Part shown: positions 9,448-19,547 of the stretch, one piece after another
Layout: every line of letters begins with the position of its first letter
Position numbering within the stretch: position 1 is the stretch's first letter
DNA from: Burkholderia cepacia GG4
GTDB taxonomy: Bacteria; Pseudomonadota; Gammaproteobacteria; Burkholderiales; Burkholderiaceae
NCBI RefSeq assembly: GCF_000292915.1
Contig: NC_018514.1
Location: forward strand, 124,001 to 188,000
Direction of reading: 5' to 3'
Length of the DNA: 64,000 bases
Position numbers and translations under genes: made by a program
Notes under the pieces: generated by a model
Seen by the model: only the letters and a program-made list of their open reading frames with translations
What the model was told of the DNA's origin: nothing
Databases searched by the model: none

Positions 9448-9476
9448 TTTGTAAGGTGATGTGGTCATCATACAAA
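9448..9476 (-). promoter_or_regulatory. candidate FadR-type operator
   Basis: Nested dyads lie 11-39 bases upstream of the regulator start: TGATG-TGGT-CATCA (9457-9470) inside TTTGTA (9448-9453) and TACAAA (9471-9476). The outer spacing is asymmetric by 3 bases. The short half-sites and TGGT centre fit FadR-subfamily operators, and the position allows autorepression of the whole operon. Confidence 0.5.
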
Positions 9477-9538
9477 TTTGAACGTGCGCCAGCATCCGGG
9501 ATAACCCTCGCTCAACGGCTCGCAACATCGGTCAATTT

Positions 9539-9558
9539 GATTGGAACCGGTTCCAATC
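9539..9558. promoter_or_regulatory. perfect 20-bp palindrome, LacI-type operator
   Basis: GATTGGAACC / GGTTCCAATC reads identically on both strands with no spacer. The central AACCGGTT with CG at the dyad is the classic LacI/GalR-family half-site arrangement. It lies about 100 bases upstream of the tetronate regulator and 80 bases downstream of the GlxA-type gene. No LacI-family gene is in the window, so the binding protein, if any, is encoded elsewhere. Confidence 0.55.
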
Positions 9559-9637
9559 GGTGTGAATATGCAGTGATCGTGCGCGGTTCGGCGCTCGGTC
9601 TGGAACGGGAGGGTGCGCGCGGGGCCGCGCGCGATCG

Positions 9638-10705
9638 TCAGTCGGCGATGTCTTCGACGGGATCGGCCACCATCGGCGCGCCGGCTTCCGCCGCGTCCCC
9701 GCCACGCTCGCGATAGGTCGCCGGCGGCACGCCGAACTGCTTGCGGAACTCGCGACCGAGGTGCGACGCGTCGGCGAACCCGCAGCTCGACGCGATATCG
9801 GCGACGGTGCGGTCGGAGCTGGTCAGCAGCCACGCGGCCGTGCGCAGCCGCACCTGCTTCGCGAACGCCTGCGGGCTCTTGCCCGTCTCGGCCTTGAACA
9901 GCCGCTCGAGCTGGCGCGTCGACATGTCGAGCTTGCACGCGAGCTCCTCGAGCGGCAGCGCGCGCCCGACGTGCTGTTCCATCAGGAGAATCGCGCGCTT
10001 GACCTTCGGGTGCGTGGCTGGCTCGAGGCCCGGCGGATGCGGCTGCGGCGCATTGCCTTTCTGCATCTCGCCGACGAGCAGGATGCGCAGCGCCTTCTGC
10101 ACGGTCGCATGGTCGAAATGGCGCAGCAGGATCGCGGCGGCGACGTCGATCGACGCGCGCCCGCCCGAGCAGGTGATCCGGCGCCGGTCGATCACGAACA
10201 GGCGATCGGCGATCAGCAGGTCGGGATCGGCGCTCGGGAAGCGCTCGATGAAATCCCAGTAGTGGAACCAGCTCACGCAGGTGCGGTAGCCGTCGAGTAC
10301 GTTCGCGCGCATCAGCGTAAACACGCCCGTGCAGATCCCGACCACCGTCGCGCCGCCCGCCGCCGCGCGGCGGATGAACTCGAGCGTTTCGGGGCCGGCT
10401 TGCGGCCCCGAATGCAGCAACCCGCCGACCACGACCACGTAGTCGAACGGCTCGGCCCCGTCGAAGGTTTCCCACGGCGTGATCTGGATCCCGCAACTCG
10501 CGCGCACCGGCGCGAGCGTTTCGCCGATCACGCTCCACGCGCAGCGCACGGGCTTGCTGTAGTCGCCGTCGTCGGCCGACAGCCGCAGCATGTCGACGAA
10601 ACCCGAGAAGGCCGTCAGCGTGAAGTTCGGCAGCAGCACGATGCCGAAACGGATGCGCTGCGGCGCGGGTTCGGCGAGGGGGGAGGCGGGTACGTCGGGT
10701 GTCAT
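9638..10705 (-). CDS. GlxA-family AraC-type regulator (GbdR/SouR-like)
   Basis: 355-residue regulator with an N-terminal DJ-1/PfpI-like ligand domain (about residues 17-190: [21 protein letters not shown] and VVGICTGVF) and a C-terminal AraC HTH domain (about 230-330, with [25 protein letters not shown]). Regulators of this architecture (GbdR, SouR) control glycine betaine, dimethylglycine and sarcosine catabolism in pseudomonads. It is divergent from sdaA-soxBDAG, which supports the same job here, but I cannot tell GbdR from SouR by reading. The start at 10705 is the ATG beginning MTPDVPAS; further upstream codons are not supported. Confidence 0.75.
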   Translation of the reverse strand: MTPDVPASPLAEPAPQRIRFGIVLLPNFTLTAFSGFVDMLRLSADDGDYSKPVRCAWSVIGETLAPVRASCGIQITPWETFDGAEPFDYVVVVGGLLHSGPQAGPETLEFIRRAAAGGATVVGICTGVFTLMRANVLDGYRTCVSWFHYWDFIERFPSADPDLLIADRLFVIDRRRITCSGGRASIDVAAAILLRHFDHATVQKALRILLVGEMQKGNAPQPHPPGLEPATHPKVKRAILLMEQHVGRALPLEELACKLDMSTRQLERLFKAETGKSPQAFAKQVRLRTAAWLLTSSDRTVADIASSCGFADASHLGREFRKQFGVPPATYRERGGDAAEAGAPMVADPVEDIAD

Positions 10706-10966
10706 CACGGTCAATCTCGTCACGCCGGGAAGGCGGGTCTCACTCGTTTCACTCTGTTTGCGGGCAGGTCTGCCGGGCGCTGCCAACGCCGGTCGACTTG
10801 TGCTTTTGCGTCGCGAACCATCGCCAAAACGCACTTTCGGACCGTCCTGCACGGGGCTTGGCGGCGCTATCCCACGCCGATGCCGTTTTTGTTCTATCGG
10901 CCAATTTTACGCTTTGATGTACTGATGCCAACGACATTTCACGTACGCCTACCCAGAGGAAGCCAG
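10706..10966. other. divergent control region, regulator / sdaA-sox
   Basis: 261 bases between the GlxA-type regulator and sdaA. It must carry the sdaA-sox promoter. I found no clear dyad, riboswitch or sigma-70 pair. The only certain element is the AGAGGAAG ribosome binding site of sdaA (10954-10961). Confidence 0.4.
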
Positions 10967-12352
<1,386 letters not shown>

Positions 12353-12368
12353 ACGAAGGATCACTAAC

Positions 12369-13613
12369 ATGAGCCGCTACTCGATATTCAGCCTGTTCCG
12401 CAACGGCCTCTCGTATCACGAGAACTGGGAGAAGCAGTGGAAGAGCCCGGAACCGAAGAAGGAATACGACGTCGTGATCGTCGGCGGCGGCGGCCACGGC
12501 CTCGCGACCGCGTACTACCTCGCGAAGGAGCACGGGATCACGAACGTCGCGATCCTCGAGAAGGGCTGGATCGGCGGCGGCAACACCGCGCGCAACACGA
12601 CGATCGTGCGCTCGAACTACCTGTGGGACGAATCGGCTGCGCTGTACGAGAAGGCGATGAAGCTGTGGGAAGGGCTGTCGCAGGACCTGAACTACAACGT
12701 GATGTTCAGCCAGCGCGGCGTGATGAACCTCGCGCACACGCTGCAGGACGTGCGTGACACCGAGCGCCGCGTGAACGCGAACCGGCTGAACGGCGTCGAT
12801 GCCGAATTCCTGACACCCGCGCAGATCAAGGAAATCGAGCCGACGATCAACCTGAACAGCCGCTACCCGGTGCTCGGCGCATCGATCCAGCGCCGTGCGG
12901 GCGTCGCGCGTCACGACGCGGTGGCCTGGGGCTTCGCGCGCGGCGCGGACCGCGCCGGTGTCGACATCATCCAGAACTGCCAGGTGACGGGCATTCGCCG
13001 CGAAGGCGGCGCGGTGGTCGGCGTCGACACGGTGAAGGGCTTCATCAAGGCGAAGAAGGTCGCGGTGGTCGCAGCCGGCAACACGACGACGCTCGCCGAC
13101 ATGGCCGGCGTGCGTTTGCCGATCGAGAGCCACCCGCTGCAGGCGCTGGTGTCCGAGCCGATCAAGCCGGTGGTCAACTCGGTGATCATGTCGAACGCGG
13201 TGCACGCGTACATCAGCCAGTCCGACAAGGGCGACCTCGTGATCGGCGCGGGTATCGACCAGTACACGGGCTTCGGCCAGCGCGGCAGCTTCCACATCAT
13301 CGAAAGCACGCTCCAGGCGATCGTCGAGATGTTCCCGGTGTTCTCGCGCGTGCGAATGAACCGTCAGTGGGGCGGCATCGTCGACGTGTCGCCGGACGCG
13401 TGCCCGATCATCACCAAGACCGACGTGAAGGGCCTCTATTTCAACTGCGGCTGGGGTACCGGCGGCTTCAAGGCGACGCCGGGCTCGGGCTGGGTGTTCG
13501 CACACACGATCGCCCGCGACGAACCGCATCCGCTGAACGCGCCGTTCGCGCTCGACCGCTTCTACACGGGCCACCTGATCGACGAGCACGGCGCCGCTGC
13601 CGTTGCGCACTAA
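12369..13613 (+). CDS. soxB: sarcosine oxidase beta subunit
   Basis: 414-residue flavoprotein subunit of heterotetrameric sarcosine oxidase, which oxidatively demethylates sarcosine to glycine. It has the dinucleotide motif [18 protein letters not shown] (about 36-53). The motif [14 protein letters not shown] around His182 corresponds to the histidine that binds FMN covalently in characterised SoxB proteins. The C-terminal [15 protein letters not shown] flavin-contact motif is intact. Normal length; 16 bases after sdaA and 26 before soxD. Confidence 0.95.
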   Translation: MSRYSIFSLFRNGLSYHENWEKQWKSPEPKKEYDVVIVGGGGHGLATAYYLAKEHGITNVAILEKGWIGGGNTARNTTIVRSNYLWDESAALYEKAMKLWEGLSQDLNYNVMFSQRGVMNLAHTLQDVRDTERRVNANRLNGVDAEFLTPAQIKEIEPTINLNSRYPVLGASIQRRAGVARHDAVAWGFARGADRAGVDIIQNCQVTGIRREGGAVVGVDTVKGFIKAKKVAVVAAGNTTTLADMAGVRLPIESHPLQALVSEPIKPVVNSVIMSNAVHAYISQSDKGDLVIGAGIDQYTGFGQRGSFHIIESTLQAIVEMFPVFSRVRMNRQWGGIVDVSPDACPIITKTDVKGLYFNCGWGTGGFKATPGSGWVFAHTIARDEPHPLNAPFALDRFYTGHLIDEHGAAAVAH

Positions 13614-13639
13614 ACCCGACGACCATTGGAGAAAGAAAC

Positions 13640-13954
13640 ATGTTGCTGATCGAATGTCCGTGGTGCGGGCCGCGCGCCGAATCCGAGTTCACGTGCGGCG
13701 GTGAAGCCGACATCGCGCGCCCGGTTGCCAGCGAGAACATGACCGACCGCGAATGGGGCGAATACGTGTTCATGCGCGAGAACAAGCGCGGGCTGCACCG
13801 CGAGCAGTGGCTGCACACGCAGGGCTGCCGCCGCTGGTTCAAGGTCACGCGCGACACGGTGACCTACGATATCAAGGGTTACGAAAAGTTCGGCGGGGCT
13901 GCCATCAGTGGCGCAGCTGCCGGCAACGCACACGAAGAGGGCACGAGCAAATGA
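13640..13954 (+). CDS. soxD: sarcosine oxidase delta subunit
   Basis: 104-residue zinc-binding subunit of heterotetrameric sarcosine oxidase. The four ligands are all present at the expected places: Cys6 and Cys9 (IECPWCGPR), His59 and Cys63 (WLHTQGCRRW). The start ATG at 13640 follows a TTGGAGAAAG ribosome binding site; longer in-frame upstream readings overlap soxB and are shadows. The stop overlaps the soxA start (ATGA). Confidence 0.94.
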   Translation: MLLIECPWCGPRAESEFTCGGEADIARPVASENMTDREWGEYVFMRENKRGLHREQWLHTQGCRRWFKVTRDTVTYDIKGYEKFGGAAISGAAAGNAHEEGTSK

Positions 13955-16900
13955 GCCAGAAAGACCGCCTCGGCACCGGTGGCCGCATCAATCGCGCGAT
14001 TCCGCTGACGTTCACGTTCAACGGCCGCACGTATCAGGGCTTCCAGGGCGACACGCTCGCGTCCGCGCTGCTCGCGAACGGCGTGCACTTCGTCGCGCGC
14101 AGCTTCAAGTACCACCGTCCGCGCGGGATCGTGACGGCGGACGTCGCGGAACCGAATGCCGTCGTGCAGCTCGAGTCCGGCCCGTACACGGTGCCGAACG
14201 CGCGTGCGACCGAAATCGAGCTGTACCAGGGCCTCGTCGCGACGAGCGTGAACGCCGAGCCGTCGCTCGAGAACGACAAGTACGCGATCAACCAGAAGTT
14301 CTCGCGCTTCATGCCGGCCGGGTTCTACTACAAGACCTTCATGTGGCCGCGCAACATGTGGCCGAAGTACGAAGAGAAGATCCGCGAGGCCGCCGGCCTC
14401 GGCAAGGCGCCCGAGGTGCTCGACGCCGATCGCTACGACAAATGCTACGCGCACTGCGACGTGCTCGTGGTCGGCGGTGGCCCGTCGGGCCTCGCCGCCG
14501 CGCATGCGGCCGCAACGGCCGGTGCACGTGTGATCCTCGTCGACGACCAGCGCGAACTCGGCGGCAGCCTGCTGTCGTGCCGCGCCGAGATCGACGCGAA
14601 GCCGGCGCTGCAGTGGGTCGAGAAGATCGAGGCCGAACTGCGCAAGCTGCCCGACGTGACGATCCTGTCGCGCAGCACCGCGTTCGGCTACCAGGACCAC
14701 AACCTCGTGACGGTCACGCAGCGCCTGACCGATCACCAGCCGGTGTCGATGCGCAAGGGCACCCGCGAGCTGCTGTGGAAGGTCCGCGCGAAGCGCGTGA
14801 TCCTTGCGACCGGCGCACACGAGCGTCCGATCGTGTTCGGCAACAACGACCTGCCGGGCGTGATGCTCGCCGGCGCGGTGTCCACCTACGTGCATCGCTA
14901 CGGCGTGCTGCCGGGCCGCAACGTGGTCGTGTTCACGAACAACGACCGTGCGTACCAGACCGCGCTCGACCTGAAGGCATGCGGCGCGAAGGTGACGATC
15001 GTCGATTCGCGCGCATCGTCGAACGGTGCGCTGCCCGCGGCCGCGAAGCGGCAGGGCGTGACGGTGATGAGCGGTGCGGTCGTGACGGCCGCTTCGGGCA
15101 AGTGGCGCGTATCGTCGGTCGACGTCGCGTCCTACTCGAACGGCCAGACCGGCGGCAAGCTGCAGTCGCTGCCGTGCGACCTCGTCGCGATGTCGGGCGG
15201 CTTCAGCCCGGTGCTGCACCTGTTCGCGCAGTCGGGCGGCAAGGCGTGCTGGAACGACGAGAAGGCGTGCTTCCTGCCGGGCAAGCCCGTCCAGGCCGAG
15301 GCGAGCATCGGTGCGGCCGCGGGCGAGTTCGGTCTCGCCCGTGCGCTGCGGCTCGCGGTCGATGCGGGCGCCGAAGCGGCGAAGGCCGCAGGCTTCACGG
15401 CCGCGCAGCGCCCCGTCGCGCCGCAGGTTGCGGAAACCGTCGAAGGCGCGCTGCAGCCGTTGTGGCTCGTCGGCAGCCGCGAGGCCGCCGCACGCGGGCC
15501 GAAGCAGTTTGTCGACTTCCAGAACGACGTGGCGGCCGCCGACATCCTGCTGGCTGCGCGCGAAGGCTTCGAGTCGGTCGAGCACGTGAAGCGCTATACG
15601 GCGATGGGCTTCGGTACCGACCAGGGCAAGCTCGGCAACATCAACGGGATGGCGATCCTCGCGCAGGCGCTCGGCAAGACGATTCCGGAAACGGGCACGA
15701 CGACGTTCCGCCCGAACTACACGCCCGTGTCGTTCGGTACGTTCGCGGGCCGCGAGACGGGCGACTTCCTCGACCCGATCCGCAAGACGGCCGTGCATGA
15801 ATGGCACGTCGAGCACGGCGCGATGTTCGAAGACGTCGGCAACTGGAAGCGGCCGTGGTACTTCCCGAAGAACGGCGAGGACCTGCATGCGGCCGTGAAG
15901 CGCGAATGCCTCGCGGTGCGCAACAGCGTCGGCATCCTCGACGCGTCGACGCTCGGCAAGATCGACATCCAGGGTCCGGACGCGGTGAAGCTGCTGAACT
16001 GGATGTACACGAACCCGTGGAACAAGCTCGAAATCGGCAAGTGCCGCTACGGGCTGATGCTCGACGAGAACGGGATGGTGTTCGACGACGGCGTGACGGT
16101 GCGCCTCGCCGACCAGCATTTCATGATGACGACCACCACCGGCGGCGCGGCGCGCGTGCTGACGTGGCTCGAGCGCTGGCTGCAGACCGAATGGCCCGAC
16201 ATGAAGGTGCGGCTCGCGTCCGTCACCGATCACTGGGCGACGTTCGCGGTGGTCGGCCCGAAGAGCCGCAAGGTCGTGCAGAAGGTGTGCCAGGACATCG
16301 ACTTCGGCAACGAGGCGTTCCCGTTCATGAGCTACCGGAACGGCACGGTCGCGGGCGCGAAGGCGCGCGTGATGCGGATCAGCTTCTCCGGCGAACTCGC
16401 CTATGAAGTGAACGTGCCGGCCAATGCGGGCCGCGCCGTGTGGGAAGCGCTGATGGCGGCGGGTGCCGAGTTCGACATCACGCCGTACGGCACCGAGACG
16501 ATGCACGTGCTGCGCGCGGAGAAGGGCTACATCATCGTCGGCCAGGACACCGACGGCTCGATCACGCCGTACGACCTCGGGATGGGCGGCGTAGTCGCGA
16601 AGTCGAAGGACTTCCTCGGCAAGCGTTCGCTGACGCGCTCGGATACCGCGAAGGAGGGCCGCAAGCAGTTCGTCGGCCTGCTGACCGAGGACGAACAGTT
16701 CGTGCTGCCGGAAGGCGCGCAGATCATCGCGAAGGACACGCAGGTGTCGGCGGTCGATCCGACGCCGATGATCGGCCACGTGACGTCGAGTTATTACAGC
16801 CCGATCCTCAAGCGCTCGATCGCGCTGGCGGTGGTGAAGGGCGGCCTGAACAAGATGGGCGAGAGCGTCGTGATTCCGCTGGCCAACGGCAAGCGCATCA

Positions 16901-16962
16901 CCGCGAAGATCTCGAGCCCGGTTTTCTACGATACCGAAGGGGTGCGCCAGCATGTGGAATGA
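13951..16962 (+). CDS. soxA: sarcosine oxidase alpha subunit
   Basis: 1003-residue large subunit. The N-terminal 2Fe-2S-like fold (about 15-110, lacking a cluster in the family) is followed by an NAD+/FAD domain with VLVVGGGPSGLAAAHAA near residues 170-187. The C-terminal aminomethyltransferase-like (GcvT) domain from about residue 590 binds tetrahydrofolate and captures the methyl group as 5,10-methylene-THF. Length matches the family. Translation is coupled to soxD by a 4-base overlap, and the 3' end overlaps soxG by 11 bases. Confidence 0.95.
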   Translation: MSQKDRLGTGGRINRAIPLTFTFNGRTYQGFQGDTLASALLANGVHFVARSFKYHRPRGIVTADVAEPNAVVQLESGPYTVPNARATEIELYQGLVATSVNAEPSLENDKYAINQKFSRFMPAGFYYKTFMWPRNMWPKYEEKIREAAGLGKAPEVLDADRYDKCYAHCDVLVVGGGPSGLAAAHAAATAGARVILVDDQRELGGSLLSCRAEIDAKPALQWVEKIEAELRKLPDVTILSRSTAFGYQDHNLVTVTQRLTDHQPVSMRKGTRELLWKVRAKRVILATGAHERPIVFGNNDLPGVMLAGAVSTYVHRYGVLPGRNVVVFTNNDRAYQTALDLKACGAKVTIVDSRASSNGALPAAAKRQGVTVMSGAVVTAASGKWRVSSVDVASYSNGQTGGKLQSLPCDLVAMSGGFSPVLHLFAQSGGKACWNDEKACFLPGKPVQAEASIGAAAGEFGLARALRLAVDAGAEAAKAAGFTAAQRPVAPQVAETVEGALQPLWLVGSREAAARGPKQFVDFQNDVAAADILLAAREGFESVEHVKRYTAMGFGTDQGKLGNINGMAILAQALGKTIPETGTTTFRPNYTPVSFGTFAGRETGDFLDPIRKTAVHEWHVEHGAMFEDVGNWKRPWYFPKNGEDLHAAVKRECLAVRNSVGILDASTLGKIDIQGPDAVKLLNWMYTNPWNKLEIGKCRYGLMLDENGMVFDDGVTVRLADQHFMMTTTTGGAARVLTWLERWLQTEWPDMKVRLASVTDHWATFAVVGPKSRKVVQKVCQDIDFGNEAFPFMSYRNGTVAGAKARVMRISFSGELAYEVNVPANAGRAVWEALMAAGAEFDITPYGTETMHVLRAEKGYIIVGQDTDGSITPYDLGMGGVVAKSKDFLGKRSLTRSDTAKEGRKQFVGLLTEDEQFVLPEGAQIIAKDTQVSAVDPTPMIGHVTSSYYSPILKRSIALAVVKGGLNKMGESVVIPLANGKRITAKISSPVFYDTEGVRQHVE

Positions 16963-17581
16963 AACGAGAAACCAGACGCCGGTGGCGGGTGCGGGCGTGA
17001 CGCTTGAATCGCCGTTCGTCGGTGCGGCCGATGTGCTGAAGCCGCACCAGGCGCGCGCATCGAAGAAGTTCATGCTGCGCGAGCGGCCGTTCCTCGATCT
17101 CGTGAACGTGCGCGGCGAGTTGAGCGACCCGGCATTCGTCAGCGCGTTCGAGCGCGTGGTCGGCTGCCGGCCGCCGTCGGCACCGAACACGGTGGCGCGC
17201 GGTGCCGAGTACGACGTGCTGTGGCTCGGTCCCGACGAGTGGCTCGTGCGCTCGAACGGGCCGGTGCAGGCGGGCGTGCTCGAGGCGCAACTCGCGGAGG
17301 CCGTGCAGGGTTCGTATGCGGCGGCCGTCGACGTCGGCAGCGGCTACACGGTCGTCGAGGTCAGCGGCGAACGCGTGCGTGACGTGATCGCGCGCGGCTG
17401 CCCGCTGGACCTGCATCCGCGCGTGCTCAAGCTGGGCCAATGCGCGCAGTCGCACTACTTCAAGTCGCCGATCACGCTGATCCCCACCGGCGACGATACG
17501 TTCGAGATCGTTCTGCGTCGCAGCTTCGCCGACTATTTCGTGCGCATCATGCTCGACGCCGCGGCGCCGCTCGCATCATGA
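16952..17581 (+). CDS. soxG: sarcosine oxidase gamma subunit
   Basis: 209-residue gamma subunit, a GcvT-like small partner that completes the SoxBDAG tetramer. It shows LGPDEWLVRS and the C-terminal SFADYFVRIMLDAA segment typical of the family. It overlaps soxA by 11 bases and the following folB-like gene by 4 (ATGA), so all subunits are translationally coupled. Confidence 0.92.
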   Translation: MWNETRNQTPVAGAGVTLESPFVGAADVLKPHQARASKKFMLRERPFLDLVNVRGELSDPAFVSAFERVVGCRPPSAPNTVARGAEYDVLWLGPDEWLVRSNGPVQAGVLEAQLAEAVQGSYAAAVDVGSGYTVVEVSGERVRDVIARGCPLDLHPRVLKLGQCAQSHYFKSPITLIPTGDDTFEIVLRRSFADYFVRIMLDAAAPLAS

Positions 17582-18018
17582 AGCCGTTCGACGAACCGTT
17601 CGTGGCGATCGACGCGCCGCGCCTGCGCGGGCGCGGCTGGAGCGTGTTCGTCGACGAATTGAAGGTGCCCGCGCGGATCGGCATCCACGCGCACGAACAC
17701 GAGGCGCCGCAGCCGATCGTGATCGATGCGCGGCTCGGGTATCGCTGCGAACCGAGCGAGCAGGGCGAGTGGATCGACTACGACGGCTACTGCGCACGCG
17801 TCGCGTCGTTCCTGGCGCACAAGCCGCATACGCGGCTGCTCGAAACGCTCGTCGCCGATCTTGCGGTGCTGTCGTTCCGCGAATGGCCCGCGCTGGAGTC
17901 GCTGACGCTGTCGATGTACAAGCCGAAGATCCGGCCGGGCACGAAGCGTGTCGGCGTGTCGCTCGACTGGACGCGTGGCGATTACCTGCGGTGGACGGGG
18001 GCGGCGGGGCAGCTGTGA
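17578..18018 (+). CDS. dihydroneopterin aldolase-like protein (FolB/FolX fold)
   Basis: 146-residue protein of the dihydroneopterin aldolase/epimerase (T-fold) family. The segment FVDELKVPARIGIHAHEHEAPQPIVID carries the Glu and strand pattern of FolB. The segment LSMYKPKIRPGTKRVGVSLD carries the conserved Lys of the active site. It overlaps soxG by 4 bases and closes the operon. The housekeeping folB is normally elsewhere, so this looks like a dedicated copy, perhaps supporting the folate cofactor that sarcosine oxidase needs; that role is inference. Confidence 0.78.
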   Translation: MKPFDEPFVAIDAPRLRGRGWSVFVDELKVPARIGIHAHEHEAPQPIVIDARLGYRCEPSEQGEWIDYDGYCARVASFLAHKPHTRLLETLVADLAVLSFREWPALESLTLSMYKPKIRPGTKRVGVSLDWTRGDYLRWTGAAGQL

Positions 18019-18099
18019 ACAGGCGGGGCCGGATCGGGAGGGGAGGCGATCCGGTCAACGCGACGCGGCGGCGCGGATGCGTCGCCGTGTTGCTTTCAG

Positions 18100-18170
18100 T
18101 TCCTGAAATATCAGAACGATGGCCGGTCACGAACCATTGCCGTCTGTATTCCTGAAATATCAGAACGATG
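18100..18170. repeat. pair of 22-bp direct repeats
   Basis: The same 22 bases occur at 18100-18121 and 18149-18170, 49 bases apart start to start. Each copy contains the dyad CTGA-AATA-TCAG. They lie in the gap between the folB-like gene and the convergent old yellow enzyme gene. They could be regulator sites, mRNA hairpins or remnants of a small mobile repeat. Confidence 0.6.
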
Positions 18171-18264
18171 CGTCATTCAGTCGTTCGACTGATGGCACGC
18201 AGCTCGCCGGCAATCGCCACGACACCGATCCATCATGTCGCAGCGATTGCCCCAGGCGACTACC

Positions 18265-19377
18265 TCACACCGCGGCCGCGCCGCTCAACGCCGGATAGTC
18301 GACATACCCGCGCGCATCGCCGCCGAAGAACGTATCGCGCTGCGCGTCGTTCATCGGTGCGCCAGTCTTCACCCGCGTCACGAAATCCGGATTGGCGAGC
18401 ACCATCTGGCCGTAGGCTTCGAGGTCGGCGAGGCCCGACGTCACATCCGCGCCGATCGCGTCGCGCGCGCGGCCCGGGCGGTTCAGGATCAACGTACCGC
18501 GCCAGCCTGCACGGAGGTCCGCGAGTAGCGACTCGTCGCCCTGATGCATCACGTGCAGGTAAGCGAGGCCGAGCGGGTCGAGCTGCGTCGCCAGATGGCG
18601 GTACAGGTCGGCGCTTTCCGGACCTTCGTTGATCCCCCACAGCGTGGTGCCGGGCGACAGGCGGATGGCGGTGCGATCCGCGCCGATCTCGTCGGTGATC
18701 GCGGTGGCCACTTCGACCGCGAAACGCGCACGATTCTCGATCGAGCCGCCGTATTCATCGGTGCGCGTATTGGCGTTCGGCGCGAAGAACTGCTGGACCA
18801 GATACCCGTTCGCACCGTGAATCTCGACGCCGTCGGCGCCAGCTTCGATCGCGCGCCGCGCGGCGACGCGGAAGTCGTTCACCGTGTCGCGCACCTCGGC
18901 CGTCGTCAGCGCGCGCGGCGCCGGGATGTCCTGCATGCCCGTCGCGGTGAACATCGGCACGCCCGGCGCGATCGCCGACGGCGCGACGCCCTGGCGGTGA
19001 TGCGGCGTGTTGTCGGGGTGCGACATGCGTCCCACGTGCATCAGCTGGATGAACAGCCGGCCGCCGCGTGCATGCACGGCGTCGCTGATCGCCTTCCAGC
19101 CGGCGACGTGCGCATCGGTGTAGATGCCGGGCGTCATCAGGTAACCCTGGCCGTCGTCCGACGGCTGTGTGCCTTCGGTGACGATCAGGCCGAGGCCCGC
19201 GCGCTGCGCGTAGTACTCGGCGGTCCATGCGCCGGGCGTGCCGTCGAACGCGGCACGGCTGCGCGTCATCGGCGCCATCACGAGGCGGTTGTGCAGCGTG
19301 TACCGGCCAACACGGACCGGAGCGAAGAGTTGCGGCGTGTCCTGGCCGGCGCGGGCGGGAACGAACAGTTGTTTCAT
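18265..19377 (-). CDS. alkene reductase, old yellow enzyme family
   Basis: 370-residue FMN-dependent NAD(P)H ene-reductase (NemA / N-ethylmaleimide reductase type). It reduces activated C=C bonds of enones, maleimides or nitro compounds. Active-site residues are His187 and Asn190 in HGANGYLVQQFF, with Tyr192 as proton donor. FMN contacts lie at MAPMTRSRA near residue 35. The start at 19377 has a GAGGAAA ribosome binding site; upstream in-frame ATGs lack one. It is divergent from a LysR gene that probably controls it, and its 5' leader carries a strong palindrome. Confidence 0.88.
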   Translation of the reverse strand: MKQLFVPARAGQDTPQLFAPVRVGRYTLHNRLVMAPMTRSRAAFDGTPGAWTAEYYAQRAGLGLIVTEGTQPSDDGQGYLMTPGIYTDAHVAGWKAISDAVHARGGRLFIQLMHVGRMSHPDNTPHHRQGVAPSAIAPGVPMFTATGMQDIPAPRALTTAEVRDTVNDFRVAARRAIEAGADGVEIHGANGYLVQQFFAPNANTRTDEYGGSIENRARFAVEVATAITDEIGADRTAIRLSPGTTLWGINEGPESADLYRHLATQLDPLGLAYLHVMHQGDESLLADLRAGWRGTLILNRPGRARDAIGADVTSGLADLEAYGQMVLANPDFVTRVKTGAPMNDAQRDTFFGGDARGYVDYPALSGAAAV

Positions 19378-19402
19378 CGCGGATTTCCTCGTCGAAGTTC
19401 GG

Positions 19403-19429
19403 GATCCGGCATCGGGGCGATGCCGGATC
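19403..19429. promoter_or_regulatory. 12-bp-arm palindrome in the ene-reductase leader
   Basis: GATCCGGCATCG (19403-19414), spacer GGG, CGATGCCGGATC (19418-19429). It is 26 bases upstream of the ene-reductase ATG. It could be an operator for a dimeric repressor or a leader hairpin on the mRNA. Confidence 0.5.
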
Positions 19430-19497
19430 GGGCGGCGGCCGTGCGCGGTGCGCGGACCTCGCGTCCATATCGGCATCATCCATTGCTTCCTTTTCGA

Positions 19498-19512
19498 GAT
19501 AAACTGGGTATC
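19498..19512. promoter_or_regulatory. candidate LysR binding site
   Basis: Interrupted dyad GATA-N7-TATC, 35 bases upstream of the lysR start in the divergent intergenic region. The 15-base interrupted dyad fits the LysR-family activator site, which would be used for autoregulation and ene-reductase control. Confidence 0.35.
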
Positions 19513-19547
19513 GTGGAGCACATTGATCCAATGATGGAGCAGTCAGC

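Noticed and set aside
13879..17190. Very long minus-strand ORF opposite soxA
   Set aside because: Composition is Arg/His/Asp-rich antisense of a perfectly conserved sox operon; a typical shadow in high-GC DNA.
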